The notes beneath the pieces were generated by a model. That model saw only the letters and a program-made list of their open reading frames with translations, searched no databases and was not told the DNA's origin. DNA of 64,000 nt from UBA5109 sp038148755 (GTDB lineage Bacteria; Pseudomonadota; Gammaproteobacteria; Pseudomonadales; Pseudohongiellaceae). The stretch is from positions 1 to 64,000 of the forward strand of contig JAYQWA010000011.1 in the NCBI GenBank assembly GCA_038148755.1. Reading direction: 5' to 3'. Shown piece by piece: positions 9,080 to 18,122 of this stretch (position 1 is the first letter of the stretch; every line of letters begins with the position of its first letter). The position numbers were made by a program, and so were the translations under genes.

Positions 9080-9984
9080 TGAATATAGACTTTACTTTGG
9101 TGTTATTTATTCTGGTTTTGGTCAGTGGCGTAATCTGGCTGATTGATACCGTATTTTTTGCAAAAAGCAGGTCGCAAAAATTCCGCGAATACTTAAGTGA
9201 AAATAAAATAGCGGAAGAAGCTGTTTTAAAATATGAAACCAGGGAAACTGAAGATAAAGCCACACTGAATCAAAAAATAATCAAGCAACTACATACAGCA
9301 TACGAAATTAAGAAAGACCCGGGGCTGGTTGAGTACAGTAAATCTTTTTTTCCCATTCTGTTTGCGGTATTGGCTTTTAGGTCATTTCTGTTTGAGCCTT
9401 TTCAAATCCCGACCGGTTCCATGATTCCGAGTCTGAATATCGGGGACTATATCCTAGTTAATAAATATTCTTATGGTATTCGACTGCCTGTATTGGGAAC
9501 AAAAATTATTAATATCAGTGAGCCGCAGCGGGGAGATGTGATGGTTTTTATTCCGCCGCATGATCCTGTGTATTACGTGAAGCGGGTCATAGGCCTGCCG
9601 GGAGATCATATTCGTTATGCCGATAAAAAACTCTATATCAATGGCATTGAACAGCCACAGGAATTTCTAGAAACGACACAGGATGGCTTCAGAACTGTGA
9701 ATCATTTCCTGGAACAACTGGGTGATGTGGAGCATGATATCTACGTATCGCCACCATCACGCTATGGTGAACCACGCTACGACTGGTTGCGACCGGAAGG
9801 AAATGTAATTCCTGAGGGGCATTATTTCATGATGGGCGATAATCGTGATAACAGCCTTGATAGCCGGAGTTGGGGTGTCGCATCCGAAGAGAATATTGTG
9901 GGTAAAGCAGTGGCAGTCTGGATGCATAAAGAGCCGGGAATGAATTTGCCGACATTTTTACAGAATCGCATTATTAACCCTTAA
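9079..9984 (+). CDS. lepB: signal peptidase I (LepB)
   Basis: A 301-residue inner-membrane protease that removes signal peptides from exported preproteins. There are two N-terminal membrane helices (about 4-28 and 91-110). The catalytic Ser is in PTGSMIPSL and the general-base Lys in YYVKRVIGLPGD; the conserved MMGDNRDNSLDSRSWG box follows. It is coupled to lepA by a one-base overlap and followed by the DUF4845 gene and rnc, as in pseudomonads. Confidence 0.97.
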   Translation: MNIDFTLVLFILVLVSGVIWLIDTVFFAKSRSQKFREYLSENKIAEEAVLKYETRETEDKATLNQKIIKQLHTAYEIKKDPGLVEYSKSFFPILFAVLAFRSFLFEPFQIPTGSMIPSLNIGDYILVNKYSYGIRLPVLGTKIINISEPQRGDVMVFIPPHDPVYYVKRVIGLPGDHIRYADKKLYINGIEQPQEFLETTQDGFRTVNHFLEQLGDVEHDIYVSPPSRYGEPRYDWLRPEGNVIPEGHYFMMGDNRDNSLDSRSWGVASEENIVGKAVAVWMHKEPGMNLPTFLQNRIINP

Positions 9985-10035
9985 AGTTTGAGGTGTCAGA
10001 TCAAAGCTAAAAAGAATTTATCGGGTGTGAGGTCA

Positions 10036-10395
10036 GTGAAGCGACAAGCGGGTGCGTCGTTTTTCACGATTATTTTTCTGCTGGTAATAGTCGGAATGGT
10101 TTTATTGTCGGCGCTGAAAATTGCGCCTGCTTATATGGATAACAATGTTGTTGTTAATGCCATGGAAGGGATAATTAATAATAATGATTTTTCAAGCATG
10201 AGCCTCTCCGATATTCGTTCTGACCTGCAAAGGACACTGGTCACTAATAGCATCAGAGATTTTGACCTTGGCAGTGTGGTATTAACCAGGGAAGGCAACA
10301 ATAGTTATATAGATATTAACTACGAATCAAGATCCCACTTGTTTTATAACATTGAAATTGTTGTTGTCTTTGAAAACCGATTTGACAAGAACTAG
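10036..10395 (+). CDS. DUF4845 family membrane protein
   Basis: About 119 residues with one N-terminal membrane segment (FFTIIFLLVIVGMVLLSALKIAPAYMDN) and a small extracytoplasmic domain. The type-IV-pilin-like start and position between lepB and rnc are typical of DUF4845, whose function is unknown. I prefer the GTG at 10036 because it gives VKRQAGASFF, the usual family beginning, and GAGG sits just upstream. In-frame TTG at 9988 and GTG at 10027 are alternatives. The stop overlaps the rnc start by one base. Confidence 0.8.
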   Translation: MKRQAGASFFTIIFLLVIVGMVLLSALKIAPAYMDNNVVVNAMEGIINNNDFSSMSLSDIRSDLQRTLVTNSIRDFDLGSVVLTREGNNSYIDINYESRSHLFYNIEIVVVFENRFDKN

Positions 10396-11060
10396 TGACA
10401 AGTCCTGAAAAAATTTCTTATAGTTTTAAAGATAAAGGCCTTTTAAAACTGGCCTTGAGCCATCGCAGTAACGGCAAAGTCAATAATGAACGGCTGGAAT
10501 TCTTTGGCGATTCTATTCTGAGCTTTATTATTGCAGAAGTGCTCTATCAGCGCTTTCCACAAGCCAGCGAAGGTGAATTAAGCCGCTTACGCGCAGAGTT
10601 GGTGAAAAAACAAACCCTGGCTGATATTGCGCGTGAGCTTTTGCTTGGAGAGCACCTGATTCTCGGTAGCGGTGAATCGAAAAGTGGTGGCGCCAGACGC
10701 GATTCAATACTAGCTGATGCCTTGGAGGCAGTGGTAAGTGCAATTTATCTTGATGCCGGAATCACAGCCTGCCGCAAAGAAGTATTAAACTGGTTTTCTT
10801 CCCGTTTGGGTCGATTGCAGGCGGATAAGGAAATACCGGACAAAGATGCCAAAACGCGCTTACAGGAGTATTTACAGTCAAAGCAGCTTGGATTGCCTGA
10901 ATATGTAGTCTCCGAGCTGGAAGGCAAAGATCATGAGCAGCAATTTACAATCAGTTGTAAAATTGAATTATTTGAACAGGCAATTCAAGGCCATGGTAGC
11001 AGCCGAAGAGAAGCTGAACAGCAAGCCGCTATGGCAGTGTTGGACAAACTGGGCCTGTAG
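10395..11060 (+). CDS. rnc: ribonuclease III (Rnc)
   Basis: A 221-residue double-strand-specific endoribonuclease acting on rRNA precursors and structured mRNAs. The catalytic signature NERLEFFGDSIL and the second acidic site ADALEAVVSAIYLD are intact. A C-terminal double-stranded-RNA-binding domain (about 150-221) ends SRREAEQQAAMAVLDKLGL. The GTG start overlaps the upstream stop. It is followed by era, as in E. coli (rnc-era-recO), with a 76-base gap. Confidence 0.97.
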   Translation: MTSPEKISYSFKDKGLLKLALSHRSNGKVNNERLEFFGDSILSFIIAEVLYQRFPQASEGELSRLRAELVKKQTLADIARELLLGEHLILGSGESKSGGARRDSILADALEAVVSAIYLDAGITACRKEVLNWFSSRLGRLQADKEIPDKDAKTRLQEYLQSKQLGLPEYVVSELEGKDHEQQFTISCKIELFEQAIQGHGSSRREAEQQAAMAVLDKLGL

Positions 11061-11136
11061 CCTGGTATGTAAGCTGTCATTTAACCTGATCTCTTACCTG
11101 AGCTGTACTCTGAAAAAATGCAGATAAATCCATCAA

Positions 11137-12051
11137 GTGACTGAATCTACCTCGAATAAAACAGCGCATCATTGTGGGTTGATCGCTATCGTTGGCAGGC
11201 CGAATGTTGGTAAGTCAACATTGCTTAATCATATCCTGGGTCAAAAAATCAGCATCACTTCCCGTAAGCCGCAAACAACCCGCCATCGCCTGCTCGGCAT
11301 AAAAACTACAAATCAATCCCAAATGATTTATGTGGATACGCCGGGTTTACATATTGGCGTAGATAAAGCACTTAACCGTTATATGAATAAAACAGTCAGT
11401 TCTGTTATTCAGGATGTTGATCTGATTTTATTTATGATTGATGCTGGCAAGTGGACAGAAGAAGATGAAAAAGTGCTGGAAAATATTAAGAATACTTCAG
11501 TCCCAGTATTTCTGTTGCTAAATAAGGTAGACAGAATAACCGATAAGGATAAGCTCCTGCCTCTCATTGAAAATCTGAGTTCCCTGCATGATTTTAGTGA
11601 AATTATTCCTGTATCGGCCCTGAAAGAACAGGGTATCAGTAAACTTGAAGAGCTAATCACGCAGTCACTTCCTGTAGGAGGCCATTTGTTTCCGGAAGAT
11701 CAGATTACCGATAAAAACTCTCGCTTCCTAGCAGCTGAATTTGTCCGAGAAAAAATAACCCGGCAAATGGGGGATGAACTTCCTTATGAAGTGAATGTGG
11801 AAATAGAAGAGTTTAAAAACAAGGATGGGATTTTGCATATCAGCGCCTTGATACTGGTAGAAAGAGAGGGGCAGAAAAAAATTCTGATTGGTAAAAATGG
11901 TTCAAGTTTAAAATTGATCGGTACTGAAGCACGTAAAGAAATGGAACAGCTATTTGATGCGAAAGTTATGTTGAATTTGTGGATTAAAGTTAAAAGTGGC
12001 TGGTCGGATGATGAACGGGCCCTGCGGAGTTTAGGCTATATTGATCAATGA
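11137..12051 (+). CDS. era: GTPase Era
   Basis: A 304-residue essential GTPase that binds 16S rRNA 3' end during 30S maturation. G1 is GRPNVGKST, G3 is DTPGLH and G4 is NKVD. The C-terminal KH domain contains ILIGKNGSSLKLIGTEARKE. The start is GTG. It lies between rnc and recO in the conserved order, ending nine bases before recO. Confidence 0.97.
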   Translation: MTESTSNKTAHHCGLIAIVGRPNVGKSTLLNHILGQKISITSRKPQTTRHRLLGIKTTNQSQMIYVDTPGLHIGVDKALNRYMNKTVSSVIQDVDLILFMIDAGKWTEEDEKVLENIKNTSVPVFLLLNKVDRITDKDKLLPLIENLSSLHDFSEIIPVSALKEQGISKLEELITQSLPVGGHLFPEDQITDKNSRFLAAEFVREKITRQMGDELPYEVNVEIEEFKNKDGILHISALILVEREGQKKILIGKNGSSLKLIGTEARKEMEQLFDAKVMLNLWIKVKSGWSDDERALRSLGYIDQ

Positions 12052-12060
12052 GCTGTACTT

Positions 12061-12777
12061 ATGACTAACTTCATTCAATCTCAGCCAGCCTATTTACTGC
12101 ATAGCCGACCCTACCGCGATACCAGCCTTTTAGTGGACTTTATAACGCAGGACTTCGGGAGAATCAGCGCAGTTGCCAAAGGTGTACGTAGTCCAAAATC
12201 CAAAAGCAGGGCCTTGTTGCAACCCTTTGTGCCATTAATGATTAATCTGTCAGGCAAAAGTGAATTAAAAACTTTAGGTCAGGTTGAAAGCCAGAGCAGT
12301 AATATTATTCTCAGGCACAAGACACTTTTTGCAGCGATGTACATCAACGAATTACTGGTTCGGCTGATTCATAAACAGGAAGCAGATATTGAAATTTTCT
12401 CACTGTATGCAGAAACCTTGAGAAAGCTGTCACTTGATTCCGAGATTGAACCGACCTTGCGCAATTTTGAACTTAGCTTGCTTGAATTGTTGGGCTATGG
12501 CATTGATTTTAGTGTAGTGGAGGAGTTGCCAGAGAATAACGAAACAATTCGCTGGTACTATTTCCATCATGAAAACGGCTTTGAACAGATTAAAGATGTT
12601 AATGGCAAGCTGGAAAAATATTTTTCCGGCCAGGTTTTACAAAATATAGTTGCCAAAAATTTTGCAAATGTGGAAACCCAAAAAGCAGCAAAACGTTTGT
12701 TACGCACAGCACTTTCAGCACATTTGGGAGATAAACCACTTTCAAGTCGAAATTTATTTCGAAAAAGCATGGGATAA
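12061..12777 (+). CDS. recO: DNA repair protein RecO
   Basis: A 238-residue protein of the RecFOR pathway, which loads RecA on SSB-coated gaps. The N-terminal OB-fold begins QPAYLLHSRPYRDTSLLVDF, followed by the conserved VAKGVRSPKSK; the helical C-terminal domain is complete and lacks the zinc cysteines of some RecO proteins. It is the last gene of the lepA-recO run. The pdxJ gene that follows recO in many relatives is missing. Confidence 0.93.
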   Translation: MTNFIQSQPAYLLHSRPYRDTSLLVDFITQDFGRISAVAKGVRSPKSKSRALLQPFVPLMINLSGKSELKTLGQVESQSSNIILRHKTLFAAMYINELLVRLIHKQEADIEIFSLYAETLRKLSLDSEIEPTLRNFELSLLELLGYGIDFSVVEELPENNETIRWYYFHHENGFEQIKDVNGKLEKYFSGQVLQNIVAKNFANVETQKAAKRLLRTALSAHLGDKPLSSRNLFRKSMG

Positions 12778-12796
12778 AAGCACTTTTAGCTTTTTC
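12776..12796 (+). terminator. weak terminator-like hairpin after recO
   Basis: AAAAGC and GCTTTT form a six-base-pair, mostly A-T stem with a seven-base loop, running into TTTTT. It is marginal but well placed at the end of the recO frame. Confidence 0.35.
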
Positions 12797-12857
12797 CTCG
12801 AACTGGCTTCAAGGTAAAATTTTGTTTCTTTAACTGCATTTCAAGCAAACCCAAATC

Positions 12858-13760
12858 ATGTCGATTCCGAACATAGCAACGATAGAAAGCACCATAGGTA
12901 ATACTCCTCTTGTGCGCTTACAGAGAATGCCAGGTGAGACCAGTAATACTGTGTTGGTCAAACTGGAGGGGTATAATCCTGCCGGTTCGGTCAAAGACAG
13001 GCCGGCTTTGAGCATGATTTTAAAAGCAGAAGCCAGAGGCAAGATCAGTCCTGGTGATACCCTGATAGAAGCCACTAGCGGTAATACAGGCATTGCTTTA
13101 GCCATGGTAGCTGCTATCAGGGGTTATAAGCTGATCCTTATCATGCCAACCAACTCTACTCAGGAACGCAAGGACTCCATGTCAGCTTACGGTGCCACCT
13201 TGATAGAAGTTTCAGAAGAAGCAGGCATGGAAGGGGCAAGAGACCTTGCTTTAAGTATGCAGGAACAGGGCAAAGGCATTGTGCTGGACCAGTTTGGTAA
13301 CCCTGATAATTATGCAGCTCACTATGAAGGAACCGGGCCAGAAATCTGGCGTGATACGGAAGGTAAAATAACGCACTTTGTAAGTTCTATGGGAACAACA
13401 GGCACAATTATGGGTGTGTCCCGATTCTTAAAGGAACAGAATCCGGCTATTCGGATTATCGGCTTGCAGCCTAAGGAAGATTCCCGTATTCCTGGTATCA
13501 GGCGCTGGCCGGAAGCTTATTTGCCGAAAATTTTCGAGCCACAACGGGTTGATCAGATCATTGATATTGATCAGCACGATGCAGAGGTCACAATGCGAGC
13601 ACTGGCAAAAGAAGAAGGAATTCATTGTGGTGTCTCTTCAGGTGGCGCTGTATTTGCAGCGCTGCAATTATCAAAAGCCCTGGAAAACGCTGTGATTGTT
13701 GCGATCATTTGTGACAGAGGGGACCGTTATCTGTCCAGTGGTGTTTTTACGCCAGAATAG
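12858..13760 (+). CDS. cysM: cysteine synthase B (CysM)
   Basis: A 300-residue PLP enzyme making cysteine from O-acetylserine and sulfide or thiosulfate. The PLP lysine lies in NPAGSVKDRPAL and the substrate loop is EATSGNTGIALAM. The sequence pattern (IIGLQPKEDSRIPGIRRWP) and the short length, without the C-terminal extension of CysK, point to the CysM type. It is followed 30 bases later by rlmD, the order seen in Pseudomonas (cysM-rlmD-relA-mazG). Confidence 0.94.
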   Translation: MSIPNIATIESTIGNTPLVRLQRMPGETSNTVLVKLEGYNPAGSVKDRPALSMILKAEARGKISPGDTLIEATSGNTGIALAMVAAIRGYKLILIMPTNSTQERKDSMSAYGATLIEVSEEAGMEGARDLALSMQEQGKGIVLDQFGNPDNYAAHYEGTGPEIWRDTEGKITHFVSSMGTTGTIMGVSRFLKEQNPAIRIIGLQPKEDSRIPGIRRWPEAYLPKIFEPQRVDQIIDIDQHDAEVTMRALAKEEGIHCGVSSGGAVFAALQLSKALENAVIVAIICDRGDRYLSSGVFTPE

Positions 13761-13790
13761 CTCCCGACAGGAAGGAAAACTCAATTATTC

Positions 13791-15137
13791 ATGCGTCGAC
13801 GTAGACGGCAAAAACTGCCAACAGAACCTGTTATTTTAGATATTGAGAATCTCAGCCATGAAGGACGTGGCGTCGCGCATCTTGATGGTAAGGTTATTTT
13901 TGTAGAGGGAGCCTTGCCTGGCGAACAGGTATCTGCCGTTTATACCCAAAAGCGTGAAGCTTTCGACCAGGCAAAAACCATCACAGTCATTACTGCTGCA
14001 GAACAGCGCGTGGAACCTCCTTGCCAATATGCTGCAATTTGTGGAGGTTGCAGTTTGCAACATTTCGATTCTGAAGCTCAGTTAGCGTTTAAAGCCTCGG
14101 TCCTTGATGAACTGCTGCAACGCAGCCTTGGCGATTCAAGCTACGAAAAAATAGCCCCGATGACAGGTCCGCATTTTGCCTATCGGCGCAAGGCTCGCCT
14201 GGCAGTACGTTATGTGCATAAAAAACAACAGGTACTGGTTGGTTTCAGGGAAAAAAGCAGCAGTTTTATTACGCATATGGATAGTTGCGAAATTTTGGAT
14301 ACACAGGTCAGTAATTTATTACCGGCACTGAGTGAATTTATTGCTTCCCTGGCGGTATACCAGCATATTCCGCAAATTGAAGTCGCTGTTGGTGATGAGC
14401 AAGCTGAGAGTAACTCCCTGGCCTTGATATTCAGGCATTTGCTGCCCTTGAATGATGAGGATCTGGTTAAAATGTCAGCTTTTGCTGAAAAACATCAGTT
14501 TGATTGTTATCTGCAAAGTGGTGGACCCGATACAGTGCTGAAACATTACCCGGAATCAGGAGCTGAAAGGTTATTCTATAACTTACCGGCCTTCGACCTG
14601 AATCTGGCTTTTCATCCCATGGATTTTACTCAGGTGAACGCTGAAATTAACCGCAAGATGATAAGTAAAGCCATAGAATTACTGGATTTATCAGAGAGTG
14701 ATCAGGTTTTAGACTTATTTTGCGGATTGGGAAATTTCTCCCTGGCCATGGCCCGGCGAGCCAGATTTGTGCTTGGCATAGAAGGTAGCACGGAGATGGT
14801 TGCAAGAGGCAAAGAAAATGCTCTGCGCATGGCCATGACTAATATTGATTTTGCCAGTGCTGATTTAACGGGGGATTTTGCAGCAGATCATTGGTCTGAT
14901 TATGCTTTTACCAAAGTTTTGATAGATCCACCTCGTTCAGGAGCTATTGAGATATTGCCTGCAGTTGCCGGACTCAAACCGGAAAAGATAGTTTATGTTT
15001 CCTGTAACCCCATAACCCTGGCAAGAGATACAGCCCGTTTACATGAACTGGGCTATAAACTGGAAGCTGCCGGCGTGATGGATATGTTCCCCCAGACAAC
15101 CCATGTGGAATCGATAGCGTTGTTTACCAGAGCCTAG
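13791..15137 (+). CDS. rlmD: 23S rRNA (uracil-1939-C5)-methyltransferase RlmD
   Basis: A 448-residue SAM-dependent enzyme methylating U1939 of 23S rRNA. It has an N-terminal TRAM domain (about 10-70), iron-sulfur-type cysteines in CQYAAICGGC and SCEIL, the SAM-binding VLDLFCGLGNFSLAMA, and the catalytic VYVSCNPITLARD with the nucleophilic Cys, preceded by IDPPRSG. All expected parts are present. In relatives relA follows; here mazG comes directly. Confidence 0.95.
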   Translation: MRRRRRQKLPTEPVILDIENLSHEGRGVAHLDGKVIFVEGALPGEQVSAVYTQKREAFDQAKTITVITAAEQRVEPPCQYAAICGGCSLQHFDSEAQLAFKASVLDELLQRSLGDSSYEKIAPMTGPHFAYRRKARLAVRYVHKKQQVLVGFREKSSSFITHMDSCEILDTQVSNLLPALSEFIASLAVYQHIPQIEVAVGDEQAESNSLALIFRHLLPLNDEDLVKMSAFAEKHQFDCYLQSGGPDTVLKHYPESGAERLFYNLPAFDLNLAFHPMDFTQVNAEINRKMISKAIELLDLSESDQVLDLFCGLGNFSLAMARRARFVLGIEGSTEMVARGKENALRMAMTNIDFASADLTGDFAADHWSDYAFTKVLIDPPRSGAIEILPAVAGLKPEKIVYVSCNPITLARDTARLHELGYKLEAAGVMDMFPQTTHVESIALFTRA

Positions 15138-15187
15138 TTGAAATGCGTTGACCCCTGGCTACTGGGAATTACATATTGAGAGTAAAA

Positions 15188-16042
15188 ATGGATAGTAATA
15201 AAGAAAAAATCGCTGAACTACTGGAAATCATGGCTTTGCTGCGGGATAAAGATTATGGCTGTGCCTGGGATTTAAAGCAGTCTTTTAAGTCGATTGTTCC
15301 ACATACGCTTGAAGAGTGTTATGAAGTCATTGAGTGTATTGAACAGGAAGATTTCCGGCACTTACCTGAAGAACTGGGAGATTTACTGTTTCAGGTGGTT
15401 TTTTATGCACAGATGGGCAGTGAAGAAGGGAAATTCACTTTTGATGATATCTGTGACTCGATAATAAAAAAGTTACTGACACGACACCCTCATGTTTTCC
15501 CGGATTCAACGATTGACAGCTTTGGTAAGCAAAACAGGCTGTCTCCAGAACAGGTTGAGGCAAACTGGGAAAAAATCAAACAAAGGGAACGAGAACAAGC
15601 CGTGGATACGGAACAAGGGCCGGAGAGCGATGCTTTACCTAGCTTGTTGGATGATGTTCCGCTTGCATTACCGGCTTTAGTGCGGGCGAGAAAATTACAA
15701 AGCAGAGCAGCTATCGATGGCTTTGACTGGCAAGAGGCCGAAAGTGTAATAAAAAAAATATATGAAGAAATGGCTGAGCTTGAAGAGGCAATATTGAAAG
15801 ATGATACAGCCCATATTGAAGAAGAGTTCGGCGACTTGTTATTCAGCGTGGTAAATTTATCCAGGCATTTGCGTGTAAATCCTGAAACCAGTTTACGTTC
15901 AGCCAACAACAAATTCAGCCAGCGTTTCAAGTTGATAGAAAAGATGTTGCATGAACAGGGTGTGGAAATGAAAAATCTGACACTTGATGAACTGGAACAG
16001 AATTGGCAGCTAGCTAAGCAGGAGTTGGCAAAACAGTCTTAA
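15188..16042 (+). CDS. mazG: nucleoside triphosphate pyrophosphohydrolase MazG
   Basis: A 284-residue NTP pyrophosphatase that cleans non-canonical nucleotides and can affect ppGpp signalling. It has two MazG repeats, each with the metal-binding EExxD pattern: EELGDLLFQVVFYAQMG in the first and EEFGDLLFSVVNLSRHL in the second. I chose the ATG at 15188, preceded by GAGAG, over the upstream TTG at 15176. It sits 50 bases after rlmD. Confidence 0.95.
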   Translation: MDSNKEKIAELLEIMALLRDKDYGCAWDLKQSFKSIVPHTLEECYEVIECIEQEDFRHLPEELGDLLFQVVFYAQMGSEEGKFTFDDICDSIIKKLLTRHPHVFPDSTIDSFGKQNRLSPEQVEANWEKIKQREREQAVDTEQGPESDALPSLLDDVPLALPALVRARKLQSRAAIDGFDWQEAESVIKKIYEEMAELEEAILKDDTAHIEEEFGDLLFSVVNLSRHLRVNPETSLRSANNKFSQRFKLIEKMLHEQGVEMKNLTLDELEQNWQLAKQELAKQS

Positions 16043-16097
16043 CTTGTGGATGTTATAGCAAGTGTTGTAACCTGCTGGGTTTCATTTGGGGGAAATA

Positions 16098-16745
16098 ATG
16101 AAGATTATTCTTTTAGGCGCGCCAGGTGCAGGCAAAGGCACTCAGGCTCAGTTTTTAATGGATGCTTATTCTATTCCACAGATTTCTACCGGCGATATGC
16201 TGCGTGCTGCTGTTAAGGCAGGCAGTGAATTAGGTAAAAAAGTGAAATCAGTGATGGAAAGTGGCGGTCTGGTTACTGATGAAATCATTATTGCTCTGGT
16301 TAAAGACAGAATTGGTCAGGATGATTGCGTAAACGGCTTCCTCTTTGATGGCTTTCCTCGCACGATCCCACAGGCTGAGTCATTAATTGAGGCTGGTATT
16401 GAAATTGAGCATGTTCTGGAAATCTATGTGCCTGATGAAGAGATTGTTAAACGACTTAGCGGCAGAAAGGTACATCCGGCATCAGGCAGAGTTTATCATA
16501 TTGAGCATAATCCTCCGCAGCGTGAGGGGATTGATGATGTAACCGGTGAAGCCCTTATCCAGCGTGAGGATGACAAGGAAGCCACTATCAGAAAAAGGCT
16601 GGAAGTCTATCATCAACAGACATTGCCCCTGGTGGATTTTTATCAGACACTTGAGAAACAGGGCGCGGGCGTCAAATTTAATCAGATTAATGGTGTCGGT
16701 GATATTGCTGATATCAGGCAACAGTTAGTCGCAGTATTAAATTAA
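16098..16745 (+). CDS. adk: adenylate kinase (Adk)
   Basis: A 215-residue enzyme interconverting ATP+AMP and 2 ADP. The P-loop is GAPGAGKGTQ, the AMP-binding segment is FDGFPRTIPQA, and the long-form LID domain (about 120-160) lacks zinc cysteines, as in other gammaproteobacteria. The start at 16098 is fixed by a strong GGGGGAA site four bases upstream and gives the standard N-terminus MKIILLGAPGAG. Confidence 0.97.
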   Translation: MKIILLGAPGAGKGTQAQFLMDAYSIPQISTGDMLRAAVKAGSELGKKVKSVMESGGLVTDEIIIALVKDRIGQDDCVNGFLFDGFPRTIPQAESLIEAGIEIEHVLEIYVPDEEIVKRLSGRKVHPASGRVYHIEHNPPQREGIDDVTGEALIQREDDKEATIRKRLEVYHQQTLPLVDFYQTLEKQGAGVKFNQINGVGDIADIRQQLVAVLN

Positions 16746-17056
16746 AATTTATATAAATTTCCCGACAGGGACTTTAATCGTTTTAAATTTTAATTGTTTC
16801 AAACGGATGTTTTGTATTGAAAAGTAAACTTAAAAAAATAATAAAATATTTTCTTTATTTTTGATTTCACAATATCCTAAAAATCGCTTCATATTTTAAT
16901 TCTTTTATATTGTTTTTTTTTAGGAAAATCCATTTTAAGTTTGCTATAAAAAAGTTGTAAAAAACAAAAAAACTGTGATATGTTGCGCTCGAAAGTGAAT
17001 GCAATTACGTTCATTAAAAAAACAGTAGTTAAATTTTACGTTCTAGGAGAAAAATT
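16746..17056 (+). other. 311-base AT-rich leader of the H1-like gene
   Basis: This gap is markedly AT-rich, with many A and T runs, and contains no convincing open frame. It holds the presumed promoter (16955-16984) and ribosome-binding site (AGGAGA at 17045-17050) of the H1-like gene. A-tract density suggests a curved region or a nucleoid-protein target, which is inference only. Confidence 0.5.
16955..16984 (+). promoter_or_regulatory. putative sigma-70 promoter of the H1-like gene
   Basis: A TTGTAA -35-like box and a TATGTT -10-like box are separated by 18 bases, in an A-rich stretch 73 bases before the start codon. The match is moderate and no other candidate is better. Confidence 0.4.
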
Positions 17057-18052
17057 ATGGCTACAGCCCGAGCGAAAGAAGCAGCACCTGCACCTGTTGC
17101 TAAAAAACCTGCTAAACGAAAGTCTGTATCTGCTACTAGTAAAGCAAAATCTGCTTTAGGGAAAGCGCAACGAGAAGTTGCAAAACAGAACAATGCAATC
17201 AGTAACGCAAGAAAGAAAGCAACAGTAGCGAAATCCAAAAAAGCTGCTGCCACTGCAAGGGCACAAGTCAGAAAGTTAATGACGAAACTTGCTTCAGCAA
17301 AAGCAAAAGAGTTAAAAGCCAAACAAGGCATGCTGACAGCAGCAGCGAAAGATGCTGTGAAAGCGAAAGCAGCAGCTCAGGCTAAAGCGGTTGCGACATA
17401 TAAGAAAACTCTGGAGAAGAAAGCTGCAGCGGATATTAAGAAAGGTCTTAAGAAAGCAGAAGCTAGCCTGAAGAAACAACAAGCTAAAGCGATAGCTAAG
17501 AAAGTGGCAGCCAAGCTTAAGAAAGAAGCTGCTAAAGCACGAGCAGCAGAGAAAAAACTGGCAGCTAAAGCAAAAGCCGCAGCCAATAAACTCGCTGCAA
17601 AAGCCAGAGCTGCAGAAAGAAAAGCAGCAGCTAAAGCCAAAGCAAAAGCCCGTGCGGCAGCCAAAAAAGCGGCGGCCAAAGTTAAAGCCAAGGCTAAAAA
17701 GGTAGTTAAAAAGAAAGCTCCTGCCAAAAAAGCGGTGGCTAAAGGTAAAGCCAAGGCTAAAAAGGTAGTTAAAAAGAAAGCTGCTACCAAAAGAGTGGCG
17801 GCCAAAAAGGCGGCAGTTAAAAAAGTAGTTACGAAGAAAGTCGTTAAAAAAGCGACAGCTAAGAAAAAAGCGGCTAAAAAGGCTCCTGCCAAGAAAGCAG
17901 CTAAAAAGGCAGTTAAAAAGAAAGTAGCGAAAAAAGCACCTGCCAAGAAAGCAGCTAAAAAGAAAGTAGCGAAAAAAGCGCCAGCCAAGAAGGTGGCTAA
18001 AAAGAAAGCGCCAGCCAAACGTAAAGCTGCGCCTAAAGCTAAAAAGAAGTAA
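17057..18052 (+). CDS. histone H1-like Lys/Ala-rich nucleoid protein (AlgP-like)
   Basis: A 331-residue, extremely basic protein composed almost only of Lys and Ala with Pro and Val, resembling eukaryotic H1 tails and bacterial AlgP/BpH1-type proteins. The first 130 residues look like a coiled or helical region (KAQREVAKQNNAISNARKKA), and the C-terminal 200 are degenerate KKAPAKKAAKK-type repeats. At DNA level there are near-exact direct repeats of 63 bases (from 17683 and 17746) and 42 bases (from 17921 and 17963), so length variation between strains is likely. By family analogy it compacts DNA non-specifically. It has a strong AGGAGA ribosome site and its own terminator, so it is probably monocistronic and highly expressed. 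Confidence 0.85.
   Translation: MATARAKEAAPAPVAKKPAKRKSVSATSKAKSALGKAQREVAKQNNAISNARKKATVAKSKKAAATARAQVRKLMTKLASAKAKELKAKQGMLTAAAKDAVKAKAAAQAKAVATYKKTLEKKAAADIKKGLKKAEASLKKQQAKAIAKKVAAKLKKEAAKARAAEKKLAAKAKAAANKLAAKARAAERKAAAKAKAKARAAAKKAAAKVKAKAKKVVKKKAPAKKAVAKGKAKAKKVVKKKAATKRVAAKKAAVKKVVTKKVVKKATAKKKAAKKAPAKKAAKKAVKKKVAKKAPAKKAAKKKVAKKAPAKKVAKKKAPAKRKAAPKAKKK
17683..18020 (+). repeat. in-frame tandem-like repeats within the H1-like gene
   Basis: Two copies of a roughly 45-base unit beginning TAAAGCCAAGGCTAAAAAGG occur 63 bases (21 codons) apart, and a second unit containing AAAGTAGCGAAAAAAGC recurs 42 bases (14 codons) apart. Periods are multiples of three, so gain or loss would keep the frame. 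Confidence 0.75.
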
Positions 18053-18077
18053 GAACTACACTTGAAACGTAAAGACG

Positions 18078-18111
18078 ATCCCTCGCAGTTTAAACTGCGG
18101 GGGATTTTTTT
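18078..18111 (+). terminator. Rho-independent terminator after the H1-like gene
   Basis: A strong hairpin: ATCCCTCGCAGTTT pairs with AAACTGCGGGGGAT (one G-U-type mismatch), followed by seven T. It separates the H1-like gene from tsaB. Confidence 0.9.
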
Positions 18112-18122
18112 ATCTACTTATC

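Noticed and set aside
17377..18018. 213-residue open frame on the minus strand inside the H1-like gene
   Set aside because: It arises from repeated AAG/GCT codons, whose complements contain no stops; composition (Ala, Phe, Leu) and the lack of a ribosome site make it an artefact.
17683..18020. CRISPR-like array in the repeat-rich Lys/Ala gene
   Set aside because: Repeats are in-frame coding units of varying sequence, without uniform spacers, and there are no cas genes.
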